Below are positions 50,190 through 60,332 of a stretch of DNA of 64,000 nt, in pieces. The position numbers and the translations under genes were made by a program. Location of the stretch: positions 806,001-870,000 of the forward strand of contig NZ_JAOEFC010000002.1 of assembly GCF_025421715.1 (NCBI RefSeq). The letters are read 5' to 3'. The stretch comes from Microbacterium festucae. Its GTDB lineage: Bacteria; Actinomycetota; Actinomycetes; Actinomycetales; Microbacteriaceae. Under the pieces are notes generated by a model, which saw only the letters and a list, made by a program, of their open reading frames with translations, made no database searches and was not told where the DNA came from. The number at the start of each line of letters is the position of its first letter. The first letter of the stretch is position 1.

Positions 50190-51010
50190 CGGCCGCCCTG
50201 CAGGTGACCGTCGGCAGCCACACCGACGCGGGGCTGCGCCGCGCCGTCAACGAGGATTCGGTGCTCGCCCGGCATCCGGTGTTCGTCGTCGCCGACGGCA
50301 TGGGCGGTCACGACGCCGGCGACCGCGCCAGCGCCGCCGTCGTCGCCGCCTTCGCTCCGCTCGTGGGCCGCGAGGTCACCGCGCACGAGGTGGCCGCCAC
50401 CGTGCAGGCCGCCCACGCCGCCGTCGCCGAGATCGCCGCCACCACCCGCCGCGGCGCCGGATCGACGCTCACCGGTGTCGTGGCCGTGCACCATGACGGG
50501 CTGCTGCGCTGGCTGGTCGTCAACATCGGCGACTCGCGCGTGTACCGCCTGCTCGACCACCGGCTCGAGCAGCTGACGGTCGACCACTCCGTCGCGCAGG
50601 AGATGGTGGATGCCGGCACTCTCGCCCGCGAGGACATGTCGACGTTCTCGGGGCGCAACGTCATCACCCGCGCGGTCGGCGAGGAGCGCAGCGCCGCCGA
50701 CTTCTGGCTGCTGCCGGTGACCACCGGCGAGCGGCTGCTGGTGTGCTCGGACGGGCTGACCACCGAGCTCACCGACGAGGCGCTGCGCGCCGGGCTCACC
50801 CTGGGCGGCACCGCCGAGCAGACCGCGCGCGCCCTGGTGGCGCAGGCGGTGGCCGCGGGCGGCCGCGACAACATCACGGTCATCGTCATCGACGTGACCG
50901 CCGGCGGGGCCAACACCTCGTTCGACGAGGTGACCGGCGGCCTGTCGTCGGCCGAGTCGTCGACGGTCGAGGTGGCCACCGTGCAGTCCGCGAGACGGAG
51001 GGCCCGATGA
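50186..51010 (+). CDS. PP2C-family Ser/Thr protein phosphatase
   Basis: 274 residues, soluble. Metal-binding and catalytic motifs: GLRRAVNEDSVLA (Glu23, Asp24), VFVVADGMGGHDAGDRAS (Asp37, Gly38), VVNIGDSRVYRL, LLVCSDGLTTELTDE and GGRDNITVIVIDV. It should reverse phosphorylation by the operon's kinase (PknB/PstP-like pair, inference). The GTG overlaps the preceding stop (GTGA) and its stop overlaps the next ATG (ATGA). Unlike PstP it has no membrane anchor. Confidence 0.95.
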   Translation: MTAALQVTVGSHTDAGLRRAVNEDSVLARHPVFVVADGMGGHDAGDRASAAVVAAFAPLVGREVTAHEVAATVQAAHAAVAEIAATTRRGAGSTLTGVVAVHHDGLLRWLVVNIGDSRVYRLLDHRLEQLTVDHSVAQEMVDAGTLAREDMSTFSGRNVITRAVGEERSAADFWLLPVTTGERLLVCSDGLTTELTDEALRAGLTLGGTAEQTARALVAQAVAAGGRDNITVIVIDVTAGGANTSFDEVTGGLSSAESSTVEVATVQSARRRAR

Positions 51011-51744
51011 GCACACCCGACGACACCGGCGAGACCACGGGCGACACCACCGACGAGACCACCGACGAGACGGTCGTCGTGCGGCGCGGACCGGAGCCCG
51101 ACGACGCCACCGTTCTCGCCCGGCGACGGCCGCAGCCCGCACCGGAGCCCGTGCCCGACGACGCCACCGTTCTCGCCCGGCGCCGGCCGGAGCCCGCATC
51201 CGCGCCGGAGCCCGAGCCCGCACCCGAGCCCGAGCCCGACGACGCCACCGTTCTCGCCCGGCGGCGGCCGGAGCCCGCGCCGGCGGCAGAGCCCGCACCC
51301 GACGACGCGACCGTCGTGGTGCGGCGCGCCCCCGAGGATGCCACCGTCGTCGCGCCCCGACGCGGGGCCCCCGCCGCCGACCCGGCGCCCGCGGTCGAGC
51401 ACGCCCCCGCGCCGCGCACCGACCCGCCGCCCACCCAGCCGCTGCAGGTCGTCGCCGCCCGGCCGCCCCTGCCGGGCGCCGCGACCGATCCGCCCACCCG
51501 CGGCGACGAGGTGCGCCGCGCCTACCGGCCCGGTGCCGACGGCATCGACCAGCGCGCCTACGGGGTGCGCAGCACCGCCGCGCCCCCGCCCGCGGCGGTG
51601 CACCGGCCCGCGCCGCAGACCTCCGCGCCGGCACCGGCGCCCGCCCCGCGACGCCGACGGCGCGGGCCCGTGACCGCGATCGCCGCGACAGCGCTGGTGC
51701 TGGTGGCCGCCGGCATCCTGCTGGTCGCGCTCGTGACAGGATGA
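51007..51744 (+). CDS. Repetitive tail-anchored protein with D-D-A-T-V repeats
   Basis: 245 residues, not a known family. An acidic Thr-rich start (TGETTGDTTDETTDETVVVRR) is followed by repeats PDDATVLARRRPEPA: three near-identical copies at 51097, 51154 and 51235 plus degenerate PDDATVVVRRAPEDATVVAPRR. A Pro/Ala region, RRRRR, and one C-terminal membrane helix (222-245) complete it. It has no catalytic domain. The repeated Thr, set after acidic residues and before V/L, looks like a phospho-acceptor, so this may be a multivalent phosphorylated docking protein for the FHA proteins (inference). Confidence 0.8.
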   Translation: MSTPDDTGETTGDTTDETTDETVVVRRGPEPDDATVLARRRPQPAPEPVPDDATVLARRRPEPASAPEPEPAPEPEPDDATVLARRRPEPAPAAEPAPDDATVVVRRAPEDATVVAPRRGAPAADPAPAVEHAPAPRTDPPPTQPLQVVAARPPLPGAATDPPTRGDEVRRAYRPGADGIDQRAYGVRSTAAPPPAAVHRPAPQTSAPAPAPAPRRRRRGPVTAIAATALVLVAAGILLVALVTG

Positions 51745-51752
51745 GGAGCACC

Positions 51753-52469
51753 ATGGACGGGCACGAGATCGGGATCGAGTTCTGCGGCGAGTGGTTCCAC
51801 CCCGCGCGGGACGAGGAATACACCATCGGCCGCGACGCCGACCTCGTCGTCGACGAGAACCCCTACCTGCACCGCCGGCTGCTCTCGCTCGGCTTCGAGG
51901 GCGGCATGTGGTGGCTCGCCAACGTCGGGCAGTCGATCTCGGTGAGCCTGTCCACCGCCGACGGGGTCTACCAGGCCGTCCTCGGCCCCGGGGCGCGCGT
52001 GCCGCTGGTGTTCCCGCGGCTGGTGGTGCTGTTCACCGCAGGGCCCTACACATACGAGCTCAGCGTGCACAGCCCGCAGGCCGCCTTCCACTCCGCGCCC
52101 CTCGTCGCCGACGCCTCCGACCCCACCCAGATCACCATCGGCAACGTGTCGCTCACCCCCACGCAGCGGCTGCTGGTCATCGCGCTGTGCGAGCCGATGC
52201 TGCGCGACGGCATCGTCGGGCAGAGCCAGATCCCCTCGTCGGCGCAGGCCGCGGCGCGCCTGGGCTGGCCGCTGACCACGTTCAACCGCAAGCTCGACGC
52301 CGTCTGCGACAAGCTCGACCGCGAAGGCGTGACGGGCCTGCGCGGCGGTGCCGGACGCCTGGCCACCAACCGCCGCGCGCGGCTGGTCGAGCACGCGATC
52401 CTCTCGCGCCTGGTGACCCCGCAAGACCTCGGGGCCCTCGACGAAGCGGTCGCCGCCGCCCGCGCCTGA
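51753..52469 (+). CDS. FHA-like plus winged-helix-like protein, possible phospho-responsive regulator
   Basis: 238 residues. The N-terminal half (EFCGEWFHPARDEEYTIGRDADLVVDENPYLHRRLLSLGFEGGMWWLANVG) resembles an FHA domain, with GRDADL and HRRLL in the places of GR and SxxH but no clear N-G turn. The second half (LTPTQRLLVIALCEPMLRDG... SSAQAAARLGWPLTTFNRKLDAVCDKLDREG... LATNRRARLVEHAI) reads like a winged-helix DNA-binding domain. ATG at 51753 follows GAGGAG; an earlier ATG at 51741 overlaps the previous stop. It is the last gene of the operon and could feed kinase activity into transcription. Confidence 0.75.
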   Translation: MDGHEIGIEFCGEWFHPARDEEYTIGRDADLVVDENPYLHRRLLSLGFEGGMWWLANVGQSISVSLSTADGVYQAVLGPGARVPLVFPRLVVLFTAGPYTYELSVHSPQAAFHSAPLVADASDPTQITIGNVSLTPTQRLLVIALCEPMLRDGIVGQSQIPSSAQAAARLGWPLTTFNRKLDAVCDKLDREGVTGLRGGAGRLATNRRARLVEHAILSRLVTPQDLGALDEAVAAARA

Positions 52470-52497
52470 GCCTGCCCGCCCCCACCGTCCGCCGATC

Positions 52498-52503
52498 TAG
52501 GAT
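52498..52503 (+). promoter_or_regulatory. -10 box (TAGGAT) of hrpA
   Basis: TAGGAT ends 8 nt before the ATG at 52512; separates hrpA from the signalling operon. Confidence 0.55.
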
Positions 52504-52511
52504 GGAAGGCT

Positions 52512-55500
52512 ATGCCCGCGCCCGTCATCTCCTACCCGCCCGAGCTGCCCGTCAGCGCCGCCCGGGATGAGATCGCCCGCGCCATCGCCGACCACCAGGT
52601 GGTCATCGTCGCCGGAGCCACCGGTTCGGGCAAGACCACGCAGCTGCCGAAGATCTGCCTCGAGCTCGGCCGCACCGCCATCGCGCACACCCAGCCGCGC
52701 CGCATCGCCGCGCGCACCATCTCGGAGCGCATCGCCCACGAGATGCAGGTGCCGCTGGGCGCCGAGGTCGGCTACAAGGTGCGCTTCACCGACCAGGTCT
52801 CCGCCGAGACCCAGGTGACGCTGCTCACCGACGGCATCCTGCTCAACGAGATCCACCGCGACCGCCTGCTGCGCCGCTACGACACGATCATCGTCGACGA
52901 GGCGCACGAGCGCTCCCTCAACATCGACTTCCTGCTGGGCTACCTCACCCGCATCCTGCCCCAGCGCCCCGACCTCAAGGTCATCATCACCTCCGCCACC
53001 ATCGACCCCGAGAGCTTCGCGCGGCACTTCGCGGATGCCGGCGGCACACCCGCCCCCATCGTCGAGGTGTCGGGGCGCACCTACCCGGTCGAGATCCGCT
53101 ACCGCCCGCCGGTGGCCGAGGGCGAAGACGCCGACAAGGACGACGAGGTCGACGCCCTGCTCGGGGCCCTGCGCGAGCTCGACCGCGAGGCCGACGGCGA
53201 CGTGCTGGTCTTCCTCCCCGGCGAGGCCGAGATCCGCGACGCCGCGGATGCCGTGCGCGGCATGTACCGCTCGCACCCCCGCCCCACCGAGGTGCTGCCG
53301 CTGTTCGGGAGGCTTTCGGCAGCCGAGCAGCACCGCGTGTTCGAGCCGTCGCAGGTGCCCGGGGTGCGGCGGCGCATCATTCTGGCCACCAACGTCGCCG
53401 AGACGAGCCTCACCGTCCCCGGCATCCGCTACGTCGTCGATGCCGGCACGGCGCGCATCTCGCGCTACAGCGTGCGCTCCAAGATCCAGCGCCTGCCCAT
53501 CGAGGCCATCTCGCAGGCCTCGGCGCAGCAGCGCTCGGGCCGCGCGGGGCGCACCTCGCCCGGCATCGCGGTGCGGCTCTACTCCGAAGAGGACTTCGCG
53601 TCGCGGCCGGAGTACACCGAGCCCGAGATCCTGCGCACCTCGCTCGCCTCGGTGATCCTGCAGATGCTCGCCCTGGGCTTCGGCGACATCTCCGAGTTCC
53701 CCTTCCTCACCGGTCCCGACTCCCGCGGCGTCAAGGCGGCCCTCGAGCTCCTGCTCGAGCTGCGCGCCGTCGACCGCGCCTCGGGGTCGCCGCGGCTCAC
53801 CCCCCTCGGCCGCGAGATCGCCCGTCTCCCCATCGACCCGCGGTTCGCGCGCATGCTGCTCGAGGCCCGCGAACGGGGCGTCACCCGCGACGTGCTGGCC
53901 ATCGTCGCGGGCCTGTCGATCCAAGACGTGCGCGAGCGCCCCGAGGAGCGCCGCGAGGAGGCCGACCGGCTGCACGCCCGCTTCACCGACCCCACCAGCG
54001 ACTTCCTCACGCTGCTGAACCTGTGGAACCACCTCGACGAGCAGCAGCGCGAGCTCGGTTCGAGCGCGTTCCGGCGACTGTGCCGCTCGGAGCACCTCAA
54101 CTACGTGCGCGTGCGGGAATGGTTCGACGTGCACCGGCAGCTGCGTCAGCTCACCCGCGCCCCCCGCGGCGGCGAGCGGCGCCCCGCCGACGAGGCATCC
54201 GCCGCCGGCGTCGCCGATCCTGATGCCGTGCATCGCGCGATCCTCTCGGGCCTGCTCTCCCACATCGGCGTGCTCGACACCCGCAGCGTCAGCGGCGCGG
54301 GGTCGAACCAGAAGGGCCAGAGCGGCAAAGACACCAAGCGCAAGCCGCTGCCGGTCTACCGCGGCGCGCGGGGCGCGTCGTTCGCGGTGTTCCCGGGGTC
54401 GGCGCTGCGCAAGGCGACCCCGGATGCCGTCATGGCCGCCGAGCTCGTCGAGACCTCGCGGCTGTTCGCCCGCACCGTCGCGGTCATCGACCCGGCATGG
54501 GCCGAAGACCTCGCCGGCGACCTCGCCCACCGCTCCCTCTCCGACCCGCACTGGTCGAAGGATGCCGGGGCGGCGGTGGCCGCTGAGAAGGTCACCCTCT
54601 TCGGCGTCGAGATCGTACCCCGGCGCCGCGTGCAGTTGGCGCGCATCGACCGGCCGCTGGCGCGCGAACTGTTCCTGCGCCACGCGCTCGTCGACGGCGA
54701 GTGGAACACGCACCACCTCGACAAGCGCCTCACCGCCTTCGAGCGGCGCAACCTCGAGCTGCGCCGCCGGCTCGAGCGGGTGGAGGAGCGCGAGCGGCGC
54801 CGCGACATCCTCGTCGGCGACGAGGCCGTCTACGCCTTCTACGAGGCGCGGCTGCCCGCCGACGTGTTCGATGTGCGCTCGTTCGAGTCGTGGTGGCAGG
54901 ATGCCTCGCGGCGCACCCCGAAGCTGCTCGACATGACCGAGGCCGACCTCGTCGACGAGGCATCGCGCTCGGACGAGCGCGCCTTCCCCGCGCGGTGGCT
55001 GCAGGGCGACCAGGTGCTCTCCCTGGCCTACCGGTTCGAGCCCGGTGCCGCCGACGACGGCGTGAGCGTCGTCGTGCCGCTCGTGCTGCTGGCGCAGCTG
55101 CGTCCCGACGGGTTCGACTGGCAGGTGCCCGGCATGCGCGACGAGCTCATCGCCGCCCTGTTGCGCGCGCTCCCCAAGGCCATCCGCCGCCACGTCGTGC
55201 CGGCGGCCGACTGGGCGGCCACCCTCAGCGCGGAACTGGCCGGCGAGGGCCCCGAGTCGCACGACGGCCTGCCGCCGCGCACGCTGCGCGCCGCCCTGGC
55301 GGCCCGCATCCAGCGGGTGGCCAATCAGCCCGTCACCGCCGACGACTTCGACCTCGACCGGGTGCCCGGCCACCTCACCGTCTCGTTCCGCGCCGTCGAC
55401 CAGCGCGGCCGGGCGCTCGGCTCGTCGCGCGACCTCGCCGACCTGCAGCGTCGGCTCGCCGGGCGCGCCCGCGAGAGCGTCGCCCGCTCCCTGCAGGCCC

Positions 55501-56459
55501 CGGCCCCCGCCGGGCGCGCCCGCCCGGCCGCGGGCGCCGTCGCCGCGGCATCCGGCATCCCCGCCGCCGGTGCGGCGGGCGTCACCGAGCGCACCGGCCT
55601 CACCACCTGGGACGTCGGGGTGCTCCCCGAGGTCGTCGACACCAAGGTCGCCGGCGGTGTCGTCCGCGGCTACCCGGCGCTGGTCGACGAGGGCGCCACC
55701 GTGGCGCTGCGCATCGAGGCCACCCCCGAGGGCGCCGCGCGCCTGACCCGCGCGGGCGTGCGCCGCCTGGTGCTGCTGTCGAGTCCCACCCCCGCCCCCT
55801 ACGTGCTCGAGCACCTCACCGCGCCCGAGAAGCTGGCCCTCGCCGCCTCGCCGTACCCGTCGGCGAAGGCCCTCATCGAAGACGCGCGCGTCGCGGTGGC
55901 CGACGCCGTGATCGCCCGCACCGCGCCCGAGGTGCGTACGCCCGAGCAGTTCGCCGCCGTACAGGGCGCGTTCGCGGGCGCCGTGGTCGACGAGCTGTTC
56001 CAGGCCGTGTCGCTGACCTCCCGCATCCTCACCCTGCACCGCCAGGTCGACAAGGCCGTGCGGGGCCAGAACTCCATGACCCTGCTGTCGGCGCTCGGCG
56101 ACGTGAAGGGCCAGCTCGCCGGTCTCGTGCACGACCGGTTCGTCTCGCGCACGGGCCTTGCCCGCCTCGCGCACCTCCCCCGCTATCTGCAGGGCGCGCT
56201 CGAGCGCGTCGAGGGGCTCGCCGACAACCCCGGTCGCGACCGGCAGCGGCAGAGCGAGTTCGAGCGCGCGGCGACGCTGTACGCCGAGGCGGGCGGCACC
56301 ATCCCCGTCGACCCGGCTGCCGCGGCCGCGCTCGTGCACGCCCGCTGGCTGCTCGAGGAGTACCGGGTGAGCCTGTTCGCCCAGCGCCTGGGCACCGCCG
56401 AGCCGGTGTCGCTGCAGCGCATCACCAAGGCCCTGTCCCAGAAACCGAACGGAGCATGA
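52512..56459 (+). CDS. hrpA: ATP-dependent RNA helicase HrpA (DEAH box)
   Basis: 1315 residues, full length for HrpA. Helicase core: VIVAGATGSGKTTQLPKICLELG (Walker A 35-43), TQPRRIAARTISERIAHEM, IIVDEAHERSLNIDFLLGYL (DEAH 129-132), VIITSATIDPESFARHF (SAT), DVLVFLPGEAEIRDA, NVAETSLTVPGIRYVVDAGTARISRY and QRSGRAGRTSPGIAVRLYSEEDF. HA2/OB and long C-terminal DUF3418-type regions follow. HrpA unwinds RNA and in E. coli rescues stalled or colliding ribosomes (established there). Own leaderless promoter; ends overlapping the oxidoreductase start region. Confidence 0.96.
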   Translation: MPAPVISYPPELPVSAARDEIARAIADHQVVIVAGATGSGKTTQLPKICLELGRTAIAHTQPRRIAARTISERIAHEMQVPLGAEVGYKVRFTDQVSAETQVTLLTDGILLNEIHRDRLLRRYDTIIVDEAHERSLNIDFLLGYLTRILPQRPDLKVIITSATIDPESFARHFADAGGTPAPIVEVSGRTYPVEIRYRPPVAEGEDADKDDEVDALLGALRELDREADGDVLVFLPGEAEIRDAADAVRGMYRSHPRPTEVLPLFGRLSAAEQHRVFEPSQVPGVRRRIILATNVAETSLTVPGIRYVVDAGTARISRYSVRSKIQRLPIEAISQASAQQRSGRAGRTSPGIAVRLYSEEDFASRPEYTEPEILRTSLASVILQMLALGFGDISEFPFLTGPDSRGVKAALELLLELRAVDRASGSPRLTPLGREIARLPIDPRFARMLLEARERGVTRDVLAIVAGLSIQDVRERPEERREEADRLHARFTDPTSDFLTLLNLWNHLDEQQRELGSSAFRRLCRSEHLNYVRVREWFDVHRQLRQLTRAPRGGERRPADEASAAGVADPDAVHRAILSGLLSHIGVLDTRSVSGAGSNQKGQSGKDTKRKPLPVYRGARGASFAVFPGSALRKATPDAVMAAELVETSRLFARTVAVIDPAWAEDLAGDLAHRSLSDPHWSKDAGAAVAAEKVTLFGVEIVPRRRVQLARIDRPLARELFLRHALVDGEWNTHHLDKRLTAFERRNLELRRRLERVEERERRRDILVGDEAVYAFYEARLPADVFDVRSFESWWQDASRRTPKLLDMTEADLVDEASRSDERAFPARWLQGDQVLSLAYRFEPGAADDGVSVVVPLVLLAQLRPDGFDWQVPGMRDELIAALLRALPKAIRRHVVPAADWAATLSAELAGEGPESHDGLPPRTLRAALAARIQRVANQPVTADDFDLDRVPGHLTVSFRAVDQRGRALGSSRDLADLQRRLAGRARESVARSLQAPAPAGRARPAAGAVAAASGIPAAGAAGVTERTGLTTWDVGVLPEVVDTKVAGGVVRGYPALVDEGATVALRIEATPEGAARLTRAGVRRLVLLSSPTPAPYVLEHLTAPEKLALAASPYPSAKALIEDARVAVADAVIARTAPEVRTPEQFAAVQGAFAGAVVDELFQAVSLTSRILTLHRQVDKAVRGQNSMTLLSALGDVKGQLAGLVHDRFVSRTGLARLAHLPRYLQGALERVEGLADNPGRDRQRQSEFERAATLYAEAGGTIPVDPAAAAALVHARWLLEEYRVSLFAQRLGTAEPVSLQRITKALSQKPNGA

Positions 56460-57400
56460 TGACCATCGCCATCACCCACACCGCCTTCGGCGGCCCCGAG
56501 GTTCTCACCCCCACCGAGGTCGCCCTGCCGCCGCTGGGCGCCACCGACGTGGCCGTGCGCATCGAGGCGGCCGGGGTCAACCCGGTCGACCACAAGCTGC
56601 GCTCGGGGCAGCGCGCCTCCGACCCGATCACCACGCCGCGCCACGTCGGCAACGACGGCGCCGGTGTCGTCACCGCCGTCGGCCCCGACGTCACCGGCTT
56701 CCGGGTGGGCGACCGCGTCGTCATCACCGGCGCCCTCGGCACCTACGCGTCCGAGCTCGTCGTCTCGCAGGAGGCGCTGTTCCCCCGCCCGCCGCAGGTC
56801 TCCGCCGCCGAGGGCGCCGCGCTGGGCATCCCGATCGGCACCGCCTACCAGACCGTCCGCTCCCTGGCCGTCGGTCCCGAGGACACCGTGCTCGTCCACG
56901 CCGGCTCGGGCGCGGTCGGCCAGGCTGTCATCCAGTTCGCCGTGCTCGCCGGTGCACGGGTGCTCGCCACCACCAGCGACCGCCGTGCCGACCGGGTGCG
57001 CGCCCTCGGGGCCGAGCCCGTCTCGTACGCGCCGGGTATCGCCGACCGCGTGCGCGCCGCGGCCCCCGACGGGGTCACCGTCGCCATCGACCTCGCCGGC
57101 ACCGACGAGGCCCTCGACAGCTCGGTCGAGCTCGTCGCCGACCGCCGCCGCATCGCGACCCTGGTGCGCGGCGCCGACGCCGATGCCCTCGGCATCCAGG
57201 CGTTCCGCGGCGGCAGCCCGCGCCCGCTCACCGCGCGAGAAGAGGCGTGGCGCCGCGAGTCGATCCCGGTCGCCCTGCACCTGCTCGCCGTCGGCGCCTT
57301 CTCGGTCGAGCTCGGGCCCGCCCTGCCGCTGGCAGAGGCCGCCGAGGCGCACCGCGTCGTCGAGGCCGGTGTCGACGGCAAGGTCGTGCTCGTCCCCTGA
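56459..57400 (+). CDS. MDR-superfamily NADPH:quinone oxidoreductase-like protein
   Basis: 313 residues, zinc-independent medium-chain reductase. GroES-like N-terminus: MTIAITHTAFGGPEVLTPTEVALPP, VRIEAAGVNPVDHKLRSG, GNDGAGVVTAVGPDVTGFRVGDRVV. Nucleotide-binding domain: DTVLVHAGSGAVGQAVIQFAVLAGARVLATTSDRRADRVRALGAEPV. The zinc cysteines of alcohol dehydrogenases are absent. The ATG at 56459 follows GGAG and overlaps the hrpA stop; ATG at 56456 is an alternative. Followed by a very strong hairpin terminator. Substrate unknown. Confidence 0.92.
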   Translation: MTIAITHTAFGGPEVLTPTEVALPPLGATDVAVRIEAAGVNPVDHKLRSGQRASDPITTPRHVGNDGAGVVTAVGPDVTGFRVGDRVVITGALGTYASELVVSQEALFPRPPQVSAAEGAALGIPIGTAYQTVRSLAVGPEDTVLVHAGSGAVGQAVIQFAVLAGARVLATTSDRRADRVRALGAEPVSYAPGIADRVRAAAPDGVTVAIDLAGTDEALDSSVELVADRRRIATLVRGADADALGIQAFRGGSPRPLTAREEAWRRESIPVALHLLAVGAFSVELGPALPLAEAAEAHRVVEAGVDGKVVLVP

Positions 57401-57413
57401 CCGCCCCGTACAC

Positions 57414-57453
57414 GCAGAAACGGCCCCGTCCCAGCGGACGGGGCCGTTTCTGC
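57414..57453. terminator. Strong bidirectional intrinsic terminator
   Basis: An 18-bp perfect stem GCAGAAACGGCCCCGTCC (57414-57431) and its complement (57436-57453) enclose a 4-nt CAGC loop, with A3/T3 at each base. It sits exactly between two convergent genes (stops at 57400 and 57462) and should end both transcripts. Confidence 0.92.
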
Positions 57454-57461
57454 AGCCGGAC

Positions 57462-58694
57462 TCAGTTGCCCGAGCGGCGCTTGTTGTAGACGTCGAACGC
57501 GACGGCCAGCAGCAGCACGAGACCCTTGACGGCCTGCTGCCACTCGATGCCGATGCCCATGATCGACATGCCGTTGTTGAGCACACCGATGATGAGACCA
57601 CCGATGATGGCGCCGCCGATGGTGCCGACACCGCCCTGCACCGCCGCACCGCCGATGAAGGCCGCCGAGATGGCCTCGAGCTCGAAGCCGTCACCGGCCT
57701 TGGGCCCTGCCAGGTTCAGACGGGCCGTGAAGATGAGGCCTGCCAGCGCGGCGAGCACGCCCATGTTCACGAACAGCCAGAAGTCCACACGGCGCGTCTT
57801 GATGCCCGACAGCTCGGCGGCGTGACGGTTGCCGCCGATCGCGTAGATGTGGCGGCCGAAGACGGTGCGGTTCATCACGATGCCGTAGATGAGCACCAGC
57901 GCGGCCAGGATGATGAGGGTCACCGGGATGCCCTTGTACGAGGCCAGCGCCCAGGTGAACCAGCCGATGACGGCGGCCACGAGCACCAGCTTGATGACGA
58001 ACCAGACCACCGGGTCGACGACCTGGTCGTACTTCTGGCGGCCGCGGCGGGTGCGCACCTGCTGCACGACGAGCGCGACGATGGCGACCGCGCCGATCAG
58101 CAGCGTGAACACGTCCGGATCGGATTCACCGAAGATGCCGGTGAGGAAGCCGTTGCCCAGCGCACGGTACTCGGTGGGGAACGAGCCGATGTTGGCGTTG
58201 CCGAGCACGACCAGCGCGAGCCCGCGGAAGATCAGCATGCCCGCCAATGTCACGATGAACGCGGGTATGCCGACGTAGGCGACCCAGAAGCCCTGCCAGG
58301 CGCCCACCAGCGCTCCGATGAGCAGCGACAGGATGATCGAGAGCCACCACGGCATCCCCATCTTCACGGCGAACACGCCCGAGACGGCACCGATGAAGGC
58401 GGCGACCGAGCCGACCGACAGGTCGATGTGGCCGGCGATGATGATCATCACCATGCCGATGGCGAGCACGAGGATGTACCCGTTCTGCACGATGAGGTTC
58501 GAGATGTTCTGCGGCCGCAGCAGGATGCCGTTGGTGAGGATCGTGAACAGGGTCACCACCGCGATCAGCGCGATGAAGATGCCGTTCTTGCCGAGGTCCG
58601 ACAGGACCGTGGTCAGCCACCTCGTGAAGGCGTTCTCCGGGGGGTTGATCCGCGCGCCCGCGGCGACGTCGTTCGGGAGATTGTCGTTGGACAT
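57462..58694 (-). CDS. gguB: Sugar ABC permease GguB/MmsB-like
   Basis: 410 residues with about ten membrane helices of the ribose/xylose-type permease family (BPD_transp_2). Seen: GIFIALIAVVTLFTILTNGILLRPQNISNLIVQNGYILVLAIGMVMIIIAGHIDLSVGSVAAFIGAV (family signature HIDLSVGS), GIPAFIVTLAGMLIFRGLALVVL, FGRHIYAIGGNRHAAELSGI and GAAVQGGVGTIGGAIIGGLIIGVLNNGMSIMGI. It is the last gene of the chvE-gguA-gguB set, which in Agrobacterium imports galactose, arabinose and xylose (established). AraD upstream favours L-arabinose. AGGAGA ribosome site, 22 nt after gguA. Confidence 0.94.
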   Translation of the reverse strand: MSNDNLPNDVAAGARINPPENAFTRWLTTVLSDLGKNGIFIALIAVVTLFTILTNGILLRPQNISNLIVQNGYILVLAIGMVMIIIAGHIDLSVGSVAAFIGAVSGVFAVKMGMPWWLSIILSLLIGALVGAWQGFWVAYVGIPAFIVTLAGMLIFRGLALVVLGNANIGSFPTEYRALGNGFLTGIFGESDPDVFTLLIGAVAIVALVVQQVRTRRGRQKYDQVVDPVVWFVIKLVLVAAVIGWFTWALASYKGIPVTLIILAALVLIYGIVMNRTVFGRHIYAIGGNRHAAELSGIKTRRVDFWLFVNMGVLAALAGLIFTARLNLAGPKAGDGFELEAISAAFIGGAAVQGGVGTIGGAIIGGLIIGVLNNGMSIMGIGIEWQQAVKGLVLLLAVAFDVYNKRRSGN

Positions 58695-58716
58695 GGTCGT
58701 GTTCTCCTGAGCCCCG

Positions 58717-60246
<1,530 letters not shown>

Positions 60247-60277
60247 GGTTTCCGACTTCCTTAGGGGATGGATGGGT

Positions 60278-60311
60278 GGTGCTGGTGGCGGGCGGGCCCG
60301 CCACCAGCACC
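60278..60311. other. Intercistronic hairpin between chvE and gguA
   Basis: GGTGCTGGTGGCGGGC (60278-60293) pairs perfectly with 60296-60311. No T tract follows, so it is more likely an RNA stabiliser or partial attenuator that gives more binding protein than ATPase, a common layout in sugar ABC operons. Confidence 0.75.
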
Positions 60312-60332
60312 GTGGTGAGAGGTGTGGCCTGC

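Noticed and set aside
36177-52469. Type VII or type VI secretion locus
   Set aside because: FHA, kinase and phosphatase genes occur in such loci, but no EccC-type FtsK ATPase, WXG100 protein, sheath, VgrG or TssB/C homologue is present.
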